From Bacteroidota bacterium (lineage in GTDB: Bacteria; Bacteroidota; Bacteroidia; Cytophagales; Cyclobacteriaceae), in the NCBI GenBank assembly GCA_003242315.1, contig QGUY01000213.1:1-6854 (forward strand): a stretch of DNA of 6,854 bases, written 5' to 3'. The notes below the pieces were generated by a model. It did no database searches. It was given only the letters and a program-made list of their open reading frames with translations, and had not been told where the DNA came from. Both the position numbers and the translations under genes were made by a program. Numbering within the stretch: the first letter of the stretch is position 1; each line of letters opens with the position of its first letter. Of the stretch, positions 1-6,797 are shown piece after piece.

Positions 1-927
1 CTCGGGACGCATTACACCGGCATCCTTGAAGAAATACACATTGTACATAACTGCAATATCGCCACGCTGCAACCGGATAAGTTCAAAAGGCACGATAACG
101 TTACCATTTGCATCCTCGCGGATCGTAGGTCCTTGTGGATCATTGTAGTTCAAATCGTGCTGCACCTTACGGTAGCCGAAAACTTCAGAAATCAGGGTAA
201 TATTACCCGACTTGCTCGCGGGCGATGCAACGCGGACAGGTTCATTACCTTTATAGGTCGCCAATTTTCGCGAACGATCCGTGTCGATCACCTGCACGTC
301 GCCGTCCACAGTTCTATTATCGCTTGCCCGATAGAGCTCGAAGATGAAACGTTTTCCAAGCGCGGCATCCTCAACTTCACGGGACGCTTGCCCCGGCAAT
401 ACTTCTCTCGACGATGCCTGTGTTGAAGCCACGGGCGTCTGTTCCTGATGTTGCGCGGTCACATGTTCCGAAGCGGTGACTTCAGCATTCGAAGTATTTG
501 ATGTGCCAGAGGCAGTGCCTTCATGACGCACAGCACCGAGCTGACCTTCGGTGACGGGGTTGATGTCAACACCGGGCGAGTCGTCGCCAAGCACACCGCC
601 GTAAACCCAGGCGTCGATGAATTCGCTTTCAACACGAAGCCGGCGGGCTTCGCTGAGCGCCCTCTCGCGATCTCGCGTGTCGAGCACATACACGTAGTAC
701 AAGCCGCGGTTCGGATTGAACTCGTAACGCGCATCGTACTTCAGCGACTTGGCGTGCGAAGTAAACCGGATGGCATTCTGATGAACAGCAAATGCGCCGA
801 TCACCACATAGTTCACGCCGGGCTGGAAAGAGTTAGATACCTGGTGAAGGGCAGCTGCATCACGATAAATGAATGTGGCTGTTACAAAAAATAAGCTCAC
901 CAGTGCAAAAAAATTGAGCTTTCTCAT
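1..927 (-). CDS. OmpA-family envelope protein with N-terminal SPOR-like module (3' end outside window)
   Basis: An open frame of 309 codons begins at ATG 927-925 and runs off the left edge without a stop. Residues 1 to about 26 look like a Sec signal peptide (MRKLNFFALVSLFFVTATF, then an AAA cleavage region). Residues 36-112 resemble a SPOR peptidoglycan-binding repeat: VVIGAF, then NAIRF, GLYYVYV and FIDAWVYGG, the usual order of strands and helices. Residues 113-190 are a linker rich in Ser, Thr, Ala, Glu and Gln. Residues 191-285 look like a beta-sandwich of the carboxypeptidase-regulatory type (KRFIFELYRASDNRTVDG). The last visible residues, YNVYFFKDAGVMRPE, match the first strand and helix of the OmpA C-terminal domain, which binds peptidoglycan. 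The protein probably sits in the periplasm or outer membrane and anchors to the cell wall. It is divergent from the channel gene. The reading frame is firm; the SPOR and OmpA assignments are by eye. Confidence 0.82.
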   Translation of the reverse strand, partial: MRKLNFFALVSLFFVTATFIYRDAAALHQVSNSFQPGVNYVVIGAFAVHQNAIRFTSHAKSLKYDARYEFNPNRGLYYVYVLDTRDRERALSEARRLRVESEFIDAWVYGGVLGDDSPGVDINPVTEGQLGAVRHEGTASGTSNTSNAEVTASEHVTAQHQEQTPVASTQASSREVLPGQASREVEDAALGKRFIFELYRASDNRTVDGDVQVIDTDRSRKLATYKGNEPVRVASPASKSGNITLISEVFGYRKVQHDLNYNDPQGPTIREDANGNVIVPFELIRLQRGDIAVMYNVYFFKDAGVMRPE

Positions 928-964
928 AGTGCACCAAAAAAATTAAAGAACGTACAGTTCAACT

Positions 965-996
965 CAAATATAGAATATTCCTTTAAAAAAAGCGAA
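965..996 (-). promoter_or_regulatory. Candidate Bacteroidota promoter for the OmpA-family gene
   Basis: Read on the minus strand, positions 972-965 are TATATTTG, a full match to the Bacteroidota -7 consensus TAnnTTTG. A TTCG at 996-993, one mismatch from the -33 TTTG, lies 20 nt upstream, which is a normal spacing. Transcription would start near 958 and leave a leader of about 30 nt before ATG 927, with no Shine-Dalgarno sequence, as is common in this phylum. A small dyad, GAAC-n5-GTTC at 948-960, covers the expected start site; it is short enough to be chance. Confidence 0.5.
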
Positions 997-1057
997 TTAA
1001 CCGCCTACCATTCAGCCGGTTAAGACGTCAAATCAACCGCCAAACAACCCATGTGGC

Positions 1058-1104
1058 TGCCAGCAACTCCAGCGCGGGGCATATTTTCGGGCAAATTGCT
1101 GGCA
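1058..1104. repeat. 9-bp inverted repeat in the divergent intergenic region
   Basis: TGCCAGCAA at 1058-1066 is perfectly complementary to TTGCTGGCA at 1096-1104, with 29 nt between the arms. The right arm contains the only TTG close to the expected -33 position of the candidate mscS-side promoter. It could be an operator or a structured DNA site. Two 9-bp arms at this spacing can also occur by chance. Apart from this and the two promoters, I see nothing in 928-1155, and no small gene there that I would support. Confidence 0.35.
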
Positions 1105-1130
1105 TCTGCCGGAGGCCGGTCCTAGCTTTG
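1096..1130 (+). promoter_or_regulatory. Candidate Bacteroidota promoter for the MscS-type channel gene
   Basis: TAGCTTTG at 1123-1130 matches the TAnnTTTG -7 consensus exactly and ends 25 nt before the ATG at 1156. The nearest -33 candidate is TTG at 1096-1098, 24 nt upstream, somewhat wider than the usual spacing of about 19-21, so the upstream half is weak. The resulting leader would be very short, roughly 15-20 nt. Confidence 0.45.
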
Positions 1131-1155
1131 ACCATCGCACCAGAAAACCGTAAGG

Positions 1156-2214
1156 ATGGAGCATTTCCTTGAACGAACGTACCTGGGCAACACGGTCCGC
1201 GACTACCTGATAGCGCTTGCCATCTTTCTGGTTGGCATTCTTGTGGTGCGAATTCTCAAAGTACTGCTTGTTCGCAGACTCCAGGGATGGGCGGGACGGA
1301 GCAAGAGCCGGTTTGACGACCTGCTGGTACAAACCATAAGTCGATTTGGAATTCCAGCCCTGAACTTCCTCATACTCTACTGGGCTCTGTACTCACTTGA
1401 GCTCTCGCCGCGAATGCACCGCGTCCTTGAAGTAGCGGTTGCCTCCGTCGTTGCCTTCTTCCTCATCCGCCTTGTATCGTCAACGTTGCGGTTTCTGCTG
1501 GAGGACTACGTTCGCAGACAGGAGCACGGCACCGAAAAAGTGCAGCAAGTACAGGGAATTATCCTGATCCTCTCAGTCGTCGTTTGGGGTATTGGCCTGA
1601 TCTTTCTCTTCAGCAACCTGGGTTACGACGTCACGGCAATTATCGCAGGGCTTGGTGTAGGTGGTATTGCTGTTGCCCTCGCTGCACAAAACATTCTCGG
1701 CGACCTGTTCAACTACTTCGTTATCTTCTTTGACAAACCGTTTGAGGTTGGTGATTTCATTATTGTCGACGATAAGCTGGGCACCGTAGAATACATCGGT
1801 ATCAAGACGACGCGCGTAAAGAGCCTTTCAGGTGAACAAATTGTGTTCGCCAACAGCGACCTGACCACTTCGCGCATTCACAACTATAAGCGAATGTTCC
1901 GCCGACGCGTAGTGTTCAACTTCAAGATAAGTGTCGAAACTCCTCCCGAACACGTGAAGGCCATACCTCAGATTGTCCGTGACATCATCCTGGGCATGAA
2001 AGGAAGTGCAGGTCCCACACTCGACCGGGCGCATCTGCTTTCTTTCGACAGAGAGGGTATGAACTACGAAGTCGTGTACTACGTCGAAAGCCCGGACTAC
2101 AATGTTTACATGGACATACAGCAGGCAATTAATTTTGCGATTCTTGACGCATTGAAGGAAAGGGGTGTAGCGTTGTTGTATCCGTCGTTGGCCGTGAAAA
2201 TTAGTGGGCAGTAG
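1156..2214 (+). CDS. MscS-family mechanosensitive ion channel, five-helix type
   Basis: This 352-residue inner-membrane protein should open under membrane tension and release solutes during osmotic downshock. Hydrophobic helices are visible at about residues 15-37, 64-80, 90-108, 133-153 and 157-177. The last is the pore helix, rich in Gly and Ala (GLGVGGIAVALAAQNILGD, residues 165-183), followed by FFDKPFEVGDFI and the beta-domain motif GTVEYIGIKTTRVKSLSGE; these are the hallmarks of the MscS family. E. coli MscS has 286 residues and three helices, so length and helix count place this protein nearer to YnaI-like members. An in-frame TGA at 1129-1131 lies upstream and no other start codon follows it before ATG 1156, so this start is well supported. 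A TAAGG sits directly against the ATG, too close to act as a normal ribosome site. The gene is monocistronic, divergent from the OmpA-type gene and convergent with the DUF3857 operon. Confidence 0.95.
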   Translation: MEHFLERTYLGNTVRDYLIALAIFLVGILVVRILKVLLVRRLQGWAGRSKSRFDDLLVQTISRFGIPALNFLILYWALYSLELSPRMHRVLEVAVASVVAFFLIRLVSSTLRFLLEDYVRRQEHGTEKVQQVQGIILILSVVVWGIGLIFLFSNLGYDVTAIIAGLGVGGIAVALAAQNILGDLFNYFVIFFDKPFEVGDFIIVDDKLGTVEYIGIKTTRVKSLSGEQIVFANSDLTTSRIHNYKRMFRRRVVFNFKISVETPPEHVKAIPQIVRDIILGMKGSAGPTLDRAHLLSFDREGMNYEVVYYVESPDYNVYMDIQQAINFAILDALKERGVALLYPSLAVKISGQ

Positions 2215-2219
2215 GCAGT
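2206..2219 (+). repeat. Two-copy 7-bp direct repeat across the mscS-type stop codon
   Basis: GGGCAGT (2206-2212) is followed directly by AGGCAGT (2213-2219). The TAG stop at 2212-2214 lies across the junction, so the last codons of the channel gene are part of the repeat. The tract leads straight into the hairpin at 2228-2268. From memory, runs built on GGGCAGT occur between genes in some Bacteroidota; I cannot confirm that here. Confidence 0.35.
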
Positions 2220-2227
2220 CTGGGAAC

Positions 2228-2268
2228 CCGCGCGCAGAACCCCCTTTAGGGGATTGAGGGGCGCGCGG
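2228..2268. terminator. GC-rich nested hairpin between convergent genes, possible bidirectional terminator
   Basis: CCGCGCGC at 2228-2235 pairs perfectly with GCGCGCGG at 2261-2268. Inside lies a second hairpin, CCCC (2241-2244), loop TTTA, GGGG (2249-2252), and a further GGGG run (2258-2261, sharing its last G with the outer right arm) offers an alternative partner. The element fills most of the 85-nt spacer between the convergent stops at 2214 and 2300, where a shared terminator is expected. Neither strand has a T-tract after the stem, so it is not a standard intrinsic terminator. It may instead be a dispersed palindromic repeat or a barrier to transcription or 3' decay. Confidence 0.45.
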
Positions 2269-2299
2269 TGGCGTTAAGGACTATCAAAAACATATCTAC

Positions 2300-4246
2300 C
2301 TACTTCTCCTCAAGAACGAGGATCACCTTATTAAAATCTGCCGCAGCGTTGATGACCTTTCTGAATTCTTCGTAGCGCTCGAGGGGAGCGAAGATTTCTT
2401 TGTAGTATTCTTTGATGGTGATCACGAGGTCATTGCCTTCCATGGTGTAGTCGGAGACGAACAGGAAAGGCTCCTTGCCATCTTCTGAATAGACGACATT
2501 GAACCGAATGTCTTCCGGATTGCGAATCTTGTAGCCATCGGGAATCGTGATCCGTATCTTCCTGTCGTAGCCCCTGTTAAAGTCGTTTTCAACATCAGTC
2601 ATGCGGTCATCATCGCGATACATTTCGATTTGTGGTCCGATGAGCTCACCAGCCTTGAATAAAACGCGTGAACCCGCTGTTCCGATGAAATGAGTGGACG
2701 TGAAGGTGACATCCATAATAAAACTGTCGGCGGGACCTTCCGTGCTTGTATGGGCCGTCCATCTAGATATCACGGGGTCAGGCGCGGTTTGCTTCACGAG
2801 TTCTTCGATGAGCTTTGCGCGATCCTCGTTATTGACCATTTCATACCAGGGAGCGACAAATGTTGCGTTGCAGCCACCAAACTCCCGCTTCATGTGGATG
2901 GTATTCTTTGTCATCCCCTCATCGAACGTTACGCTGATCTCAAGATTATCCGTGTTCAGCGAATAGTCCGCGGGAGGAATTGTTCGTACTACGCCAAGGG
3001 CGGACTTCACATCACCGTACGCAAAGGGTTCAATAAACAGGCCGTCCTGCGCCGTCAGATCCGGCGGCACAAGGGGATACCTGAATTCAAAAGCATAAGG
3101 TGCCAGGTAGCCTCCCGTTTGCGGAAAATGCAAAAGGTACTCATCCAGGTACGCCCAGGAATCAAATGAACCGTCGAACCTGACGCCTTGACGGCTGCAG
3201 GTAAGGACAGCGTGGGGAACAATGCCAACCTTATCAAATACCTGATAGAACAATCGCGTTATCCCCTCCTTGGAAGCCACCTTTCGGGCAACAATTGAAG
3301 AAATGTCGGCGAGTGATTCGTCGCGACTTTCCGAATTAACCTGTATCGTCGTTTTGATCCGTGCTTCTATGTTTCGGATACGATCTGCGGGTTTCGCGGA
3401 AGGCTTGTCGTTGAGTGTCTTGATAAACTTGTCCAATGCCTTTTCATCATCCTTGTCTCTGGCCGAAAGCACAGCATGGAAAGTCTTCGCAGCCTCTTCC
3501 CAGGTAAACAACCGCGCGTTGGACTTGGCAGTGTTGTATGCAAGCTTGAATTCGATCCGTTGACGATTCGAATCAAACGAAGAAAAACTTTCCTCACGAA
3601 GGAGCGGTATGTTTTTCATTTCGCCTTCGTACACATTTCGCTCTTCAGTGGAAGCCGTTTCCTTAATCGGAGCATATCCGTTGTAAGTGTGAAAGTCGAA
3701 TTTCAAATGCTTCGGACTAGTAAGCTTAAAGGTGCTGCCACGAACCGGTGTCTCAAACTGAACAAACACGCGGTCGTACAGGCTCGGGTTCCTTTTCAGC
3801 ACATAGAAATACTCTATTTCACTTCCCAGTTCCACCCCTTCGATTGCGAAGATCCGGTAGCCGCGTCCCGTCTCCTCGTCCTTGAGTTCCTTGAGGTTGG
3901 ATGTATCGAAGTTGACCACCTTTCCCGACGCATTTATCGACCTCGCCTTCAGGCTCACAAGTTCAATCACCCCACCCATCGGGATGTATATGCGGTTGTT
4001 CCGCTGGATGGCCTCGTCGTTGTTAACACGAACGATTCTGTGCACGGTATAGTACAGGAGAAACTGGTTGTCCTCAAACACATAGTCGTATTGATTGTGC
4101 AGTTTGAGGATATATTCACCGAGCATCGCCTCCTCTTCGGTAAGTTCGTATCGGCTGCGATCGGATTCCCATTCATATATTGTTGGGCTCACGCCCGTAC
4201 TGAACACCGTAGCCGGTGCAAGCAACAGCAAAAGGATTCTCAGCAT
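2300..4246 (-). CDS. Secreted DUF3857 protein with degenerate (catalytically dead) transglutaminase-like domain
   Basis: The product has 648 residues from ATG 4246-4244. It opens with a signal peptide (MLRILLLLLAPATVFS). Residues about 47-210 fit DUF3857, with a YYTVHRIVRVNN strand pair and a PVRGS segment. Residues about 285-400 have the transglutaminase-like layout but not its residues: where the upstream paralogue has YGDCKD, this one reads ASKEGITRLF. The His position falls at DSWAYLDEY and the Asp position near YLAPYAFEF, so the triad is absent. A beta-rich C-terminal domain ends in a helix (EEFRKVINAAADFNKVILVLEE) much like the paralogue's end. A TTG at 4255 would overlap the upstream TGA and add three residues; the ATG, 5 nt after that stop, gives a better signal peptide. 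It is the last gene of the operon. The protein is probably periplasmic or surface-exposed and may act as a binding or scaffold partner. Function unknown; DUF3857 membership is confident. Confidence 0.88.
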   Translation of the reverse strand: MLRILLLLLAPATVFSTGVSPTIYEWESDRSRYELTEEEAMLGEYILKLHNQYDYVFEDNQFLLYYTVHRIVRVNNDEAIQRNNRIYIPMGGVIELVSLKARSINASGKVVNFDTSNLKELKDEETGRGYRIFAIEGVELGSEIEYFYVLKRNPSLYDRVFVQFETPVRGSTFKLTSPKHLKFDFHTYNGYAPIKETASTEERNVYEGEMKNIPLLREESFSSFDSNRQRIEFKLAYNTAKSNARLFTWEEAAKTFHAVLSARDKDDEKALDKFIKTLNDKPSAKPADRIRNIEARIKTTIQVNSESRDESLADISSIVARKVASKEGITRLFYQVFDKVGIVPHAVLTCSRQGVRFDGSFDSWAYLDEYLLHFPQTGGYLAPYAFEFRYPLVPPDLTAQDGLFIEPFAYGDVKSALGVVRTIPPADYSLNTDNLEISVTFDEGMTKNTIHMKREFGGCNATFVAPWYEMVNNEDRAKLIEELVKQTAPDPVISRWTAHTSTEGPADSFIMDVTFTSTHFIGTAGSRVLFKAGELIGPQIEMYRDDDRMTDVENDFNRGYDRKIRITIPDGYKIRNPEDIRFNVVYSEDGKEPFLFVSDYTMEGNDLVITIKEYYKEIFAPLERYEEFRKVINAAADFNKVILVLEEK

Positions 4247-4251
4247 GGCAA

Positions 4252-6192
4252 TCAATTTTTCTTCAGGATTATGGACTCTTTATATGCCTCGCTCGCCCGT
4301 GCCACAGATTCATTCCACTCAGCGAACTGAGCGGGGTTCATCAGCAGGTAGTCGACATAAAAGGTCTTTTTCATTATGATTTGCTTATCAGTTGTTTCAT
4401 AGTCTACGGTAATACCCATCAGATCGCCCTCATGCTTTACATCCGGCGGCATGTAGTCGATCGTGTAGCCATCGGGTATGTCGAGAACTGCTATCTCCTC
4501 CTTCACGTACCGGTATTCATTCTCAACTGGTGTGCGGCGTACGGCAGTATTGATGAAATCATTGTAATAGTCCTTGTTCAGATTCAGGTTGATATAGATT
4601 TCATTCCCGATCTTTTGAAAATAATCCGCGATTCTGAACGTGTAGTCAATGGTCGTTGGGCGATCGCGATTGTCCATATCGCGAACTGAATAGTGATCGA
4701 GGAAGAACTTATTACTTCCCTTTCCGACAAGTCGCGTTACATACCGACGCGTATCCTCCTCACGGACACGATCCAGGCGATAACCCGCGAAAACCATTGA
4801 GTAGCCGCGTAAGAGCATCTGCCCCTCCCCGCGGAGTTCATTGCCGGTGATGGAAAGACGCACCGAATCGCGATGGCCATTAACCTCCCGCGGTATCACA
4901 GGAACGACCTTGACTTCGTACGTACCTTCACCCTTTCCAATAAGCGCCTCCTTTCCCTGGATCATGGACGACGGCATACCGAAGGGCGTGTGATTGCTGG
5001 TGGCGTCCAGGAAGTAGTACGTGCCATCGGATGAGATGTACGTCGCGATCATATGATTGTCCACAATCGGCGTGGGATACTTTGTATAAGCGTAAGGAAT
5101 GTCCCGCGTTCCAATCCATGTATAGTAGCCCTTTATGCCGGCGATGTCCATCATACTGACGAGCAGACTGGCCATGTCCTTGCAATCGCCATATCTCTTT
5201 TCGCACACATACGATCCCGTGTGAGGGATCAGTCCGCGCATGCCTTCTTCAAACGCGATGTATCGGATGTTGTCCTGAACCCAGTAGTAAATCTTGCGTA
5301 CGATATCATCTTTCGTATCACCCGGCGCTTTGAGTCCCTCTACAATCTTCACCAGGTCTTCCGAAGGCGGATCTTTTTTGAGGTGGCTTACGAACGAGTA
5401 ATACCAGTTGTATAAGTCATCAAGCGACGACAACACATTTTTGGTTGCACCCGAGGATGTTTTGAAAGACTTAACGGCTACCACCAGGTGGGGAACGTAA
5501 TATCGAAGGGAAGGACTATTGGCGTCAAACTTGGTCGCCGGCAGTCCGTTTGCGCTCCATTCGTAGATTACCTGTTTGCCACGCTCATACTTCCTGAACC
5601 GAATTTTTTTGTCAGGGTCGTTCAGCACTTCATACATGAGATCGACCTCCGGAGTGGTCTTGATCGTAAACACCGTCTTTTCCTGCGGCAGATAGCTGGA
5701 AAAAATAAAACCCGGGATAAACTTCGGATCCCGATAGTTGTTTCGATATTCCAGCTGTGTACGATTCCTTGGGGCGACTGCGGGAAATGACACGGAATAG
5801 TAGTATGAGTCGTCGTGGAATATGCCATTATCGGTATCAAACTTCCTCGCAAAATTGGAGACGGGAAGTTCCCTATGCCGACTCTTCTCCCACACGAGGG
5901 TTTTAGCTTTGAGATTTTCAACCTCTGTGAAGTGGGATCCATGTACGCGGCGGCTCGCCATCATTTCTGTGGGTTCCTTCAGGTAAAGGATGTCGTCGAA
6001 GACGTCGGAGTACGCGACCAGCGAATCTCCCCTGGGAATTATCGAGAGGGTTTCGGACCGTTCTATGTATACGGCCGGCTCGCCCGGATATTTCGCGCTG
6101 ATCTGCTGCCACAGGTCGTTATTCTGGGCGTGGAGCGTTACCGCAAGCATGCAAGCCACCGCGAGGAGGCCCGCTTTTACTGTGTTCTTCAT
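4252..6192 (-). CDS. Secreted DUF3857 and transglutaminase-like domain protein with intact triad
   Basis: This 646-residue protein begins with a Sec signal peptide (residues 1-22, ending TLHA before QNND). DUF3857 covers about residues 45-240, closing with the typical SLRYYVPHLVVAV stretch. The transglutaminase-like core follows at about 290-400. Cys337 in KRYGDCKDMASLL, His380 in VDNHMIATY and Asp396 in YYFLDATSN form the expected Cys-His-Asp triad, and WVQDNIRYIAFE precedes it as in related proteins. Such enzymes cleave or join amide bonds; the substrate here is unknown. A C-terminal beta-rich domain ends with a helical tail (EWNESVARASEAYKES). There is no obvious type IX secretion C-terminal signal, so the mature protein is probably periplasmic. 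ATG 6192-6190 overlaps the preceding TAA by one base, which supports the start and suggests translational coupling. The gene lies between the MORN-repeat gene and the inactive paralogue. No riboswitch or internal promoter was seen. Confidence 0.92.
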   Translation of the reverse strand: MKNTVKAGLLAVACMLAVTLHAQNNDLWQQISAKYPGEPAVYIERSETLSIIPRGDSLVAYSDVFDDILYLKEPTEMMASRRVHGSHFTEVENLKAKTLVWEKSRHRELPVSNFARKFDTDNGIFHDDSYYYSVSFPAVAPRNRTQLEYRNNYRDPKFIPGFIFSSYLPQEKTVFTIKTTPEVDLMYEVLNDPDKKIRFRKYERGKQVIYEWSANGLPATKFDANSPSLRYYVPHLVVAVKSFKTSSGATKNVLSSLDDLYNWYYSFVSHLKKDPPSEDLVKIVEGLKAPGDTKDDIVRKIYYWVQDNIRYIAFEEGMRGLIPHTGSYVCEKRYGDCKDMASLLVSMMDIAGIKGYYTWIGTRDIPYAYTKYPTPIVDNHMIATYISSDGTYYFLDATSNHTPFGMPSSMIQGKEALIGKGEGTYEVKVVPVIPREVNGHRDSVRLSITGNELRGEGQMLLRGYSMVFAGYRLDRVREEDTRRYVTRLVGKGSNKFFLDHYSVRDMDNRDRPTTIDYTFRIADYFQKIGNEIYINLNLNKDYYNDFINTAVRRTPVENEYRYVKEEIAVLDIPDGYTIDYMPPDVKHEGDLMGITVDYETTDKQIIMKKTFYVDYLLMNPAQFAEWNESVARASEAYKESIILKKN

Positions 6193-6194
6193 TA
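6190..6194 (-). promoter_or_regulatory. TAATG stop/start overlap coupling two operon genes
   Basis: Read on the minus strand, the TAA stop of the MORN-repeat gene (6194-6192) shares its last A with the ATG of the DUF3857-transglutaminase gene (6192-6190). No good ribosome-binding sequence precedes this ATG at normal distance: the nearest AGGAA is about 13 nt away. Re-initiation by ribosomes finishing the upstream gene is therefore the likely way this start is reached. Confidence 0.6.
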
Positions 6195-6797
6195 ATCGAT
6201 AAGAGTTCCTGACCAGTATGTGAACGTTGTTACGGGCTGGCTATTTTTATACAACACGTATTTACCATGCAAGGTGCCGTCGCGACGGGTTTCCTTAAGG
6301 AAAGGCGTGCCGTCCGGATTAAAAAATTCCACTACGCCCTGCAGCGATCCGGCATCGTACGTACCCTTCTGCCAGAGCCTGCCGTTGGGGTGATATACGG
6401 AAAAAGGCCCGGTCTCATCACCTTGATCGTAAATATACTCGCTGAGTAACCGGCCATCGGGATAAAACTCGCGAACCGGGCCCTCGACGCGGCCATTTTT
6501 CCTGTGTTCCTCGTAGGCCTTGGCCCCGTTGGGATAATAGGCCACCAGCGTCATTTCAGGGGCAACCTGGACCCATTCGCTCATCTCCCCGTCCCTGCCT
6601 CTGGCCCTGTAGGCTGTAACATCGCCCTCGTCGTAGCGCTTTTCCAGGACGAGGGAGCCGTCAGTACCGAAGTATTGCGCGAGGCCGTGACGTTCGCCGT
6701 TCAGGTAGTGGGCCTTCATTGACACGCTTCCGTCGATGTTGTACCAGGTCCATAAGCTATCGCGCTCGTCGGCCACGTACGTCCCTTCGCTGGACAA
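6192..6797 (-). CDS. MORN/YwqK-type repeat protein, N-terminus uncertain
   Basis: The longest uninterrupted frame starts at TTG 6797 and gives 201 residues; the first in-frame ATG is at 6719 (Met27). The protein is built from units of about 24 residues with the pattern YYxNGxxxxxxxYxxGxxxG. Units lie at about 16-38 (ends YLNGERHG), 39-59, 84-106, 107-130, 131-154 and 155-178; residues 60-83 are a diverged stretch (GEMSEWVQVAP). Databases often label this architecture 'YwqK family antitoxin', but nothing here shows a toxin. MORN-type repeats form extended beta-hairpin surfaces for binding. No signal peptide is visible, because the real N-terminus probably lies outside the window: clear repeat homology continues upstream of the TTG through an in-frame TAA at 6839-6837. 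The gene may therefore be a broken longer gene. It is the first visible gene of the three-gene operon. Confidence 0.7.
   Translation of the reverse strand: MSSEGTYVADERDSLWTWYNIDGSVSMKAHYLNGERHGLAQYFGTDGSLVLEKRYDEGDVTAYRARGRDGEMSEWVQVAPEMTLVAYYPNGAKAYEEHRKNGRVEGPVREFYPDGRLLSEYIYDQGDETGPFSVYHPNGRLWQKGTYDAGSLQGVVEFFNPDGTPFLKETRRDGTLHGKYVLYKNSQPVTTFTYWSGTLID

Noticed and set aside
523..894. A 123-codon plus-strand frame in the OmpA-type gene region
   Set aside because: The minus strand is open through the whole stretch from 927 to 1 with a signal peptide and clear modules, so the plus-strand frame is a shadow.
1033..1332. A 99-codon minus-strand frame overlapping the start of the channel gene
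   Set aside because: It overlaps 177 bases of the confident MscS gene and its candidate promoter, and its product has no recognisable feature.
2228..2268. A standard rho-independent terminator
   Set aside because: The stem is strong, but no run of T follows it on either strand, so I list it only as a possible terminator or dispersed palindrome.
2690..3169. A 159-codon plus-strand frame opposite the inactive DUF3857 gene
   Set aside because: Shadow of the real gene: no recognisable domain, overlapped by another plus-strand frame of equal quality, and no promoter-like sequence before it.
4247..4255. TTG at 4255 as the start of the downstream DUF3857 gene
   Set aside because: It would overlap the upstream TGA and add only three residues before ATG 4246, which itself begins a standard signal peptide. 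It is possible but less likely.
3476..4330. A 284-codon open frame on the plus strand
   Set aside because: It lies wholly opposite the DUF3857 genes, whose frames carry recognisable domains. Its translation shows no motif, signal peptide or family resemblance, and its start sits in the middle of the opposite gene.
4216..4689. A 157-codon plus-strand frame across the junction of the two DUF3857 genes
   Set aside because: Rich in Ile, Val and Leu only because it mirrors the opposite coding strand; it overlaps two well-supported genes and has no domain.
6192..6797. Antitoxin role for the YwqK-type protein
   Set aside because: The label is inherited from family naming. No toxin gene is adjacent and the neighbours are secreted DUF3857 proteins.
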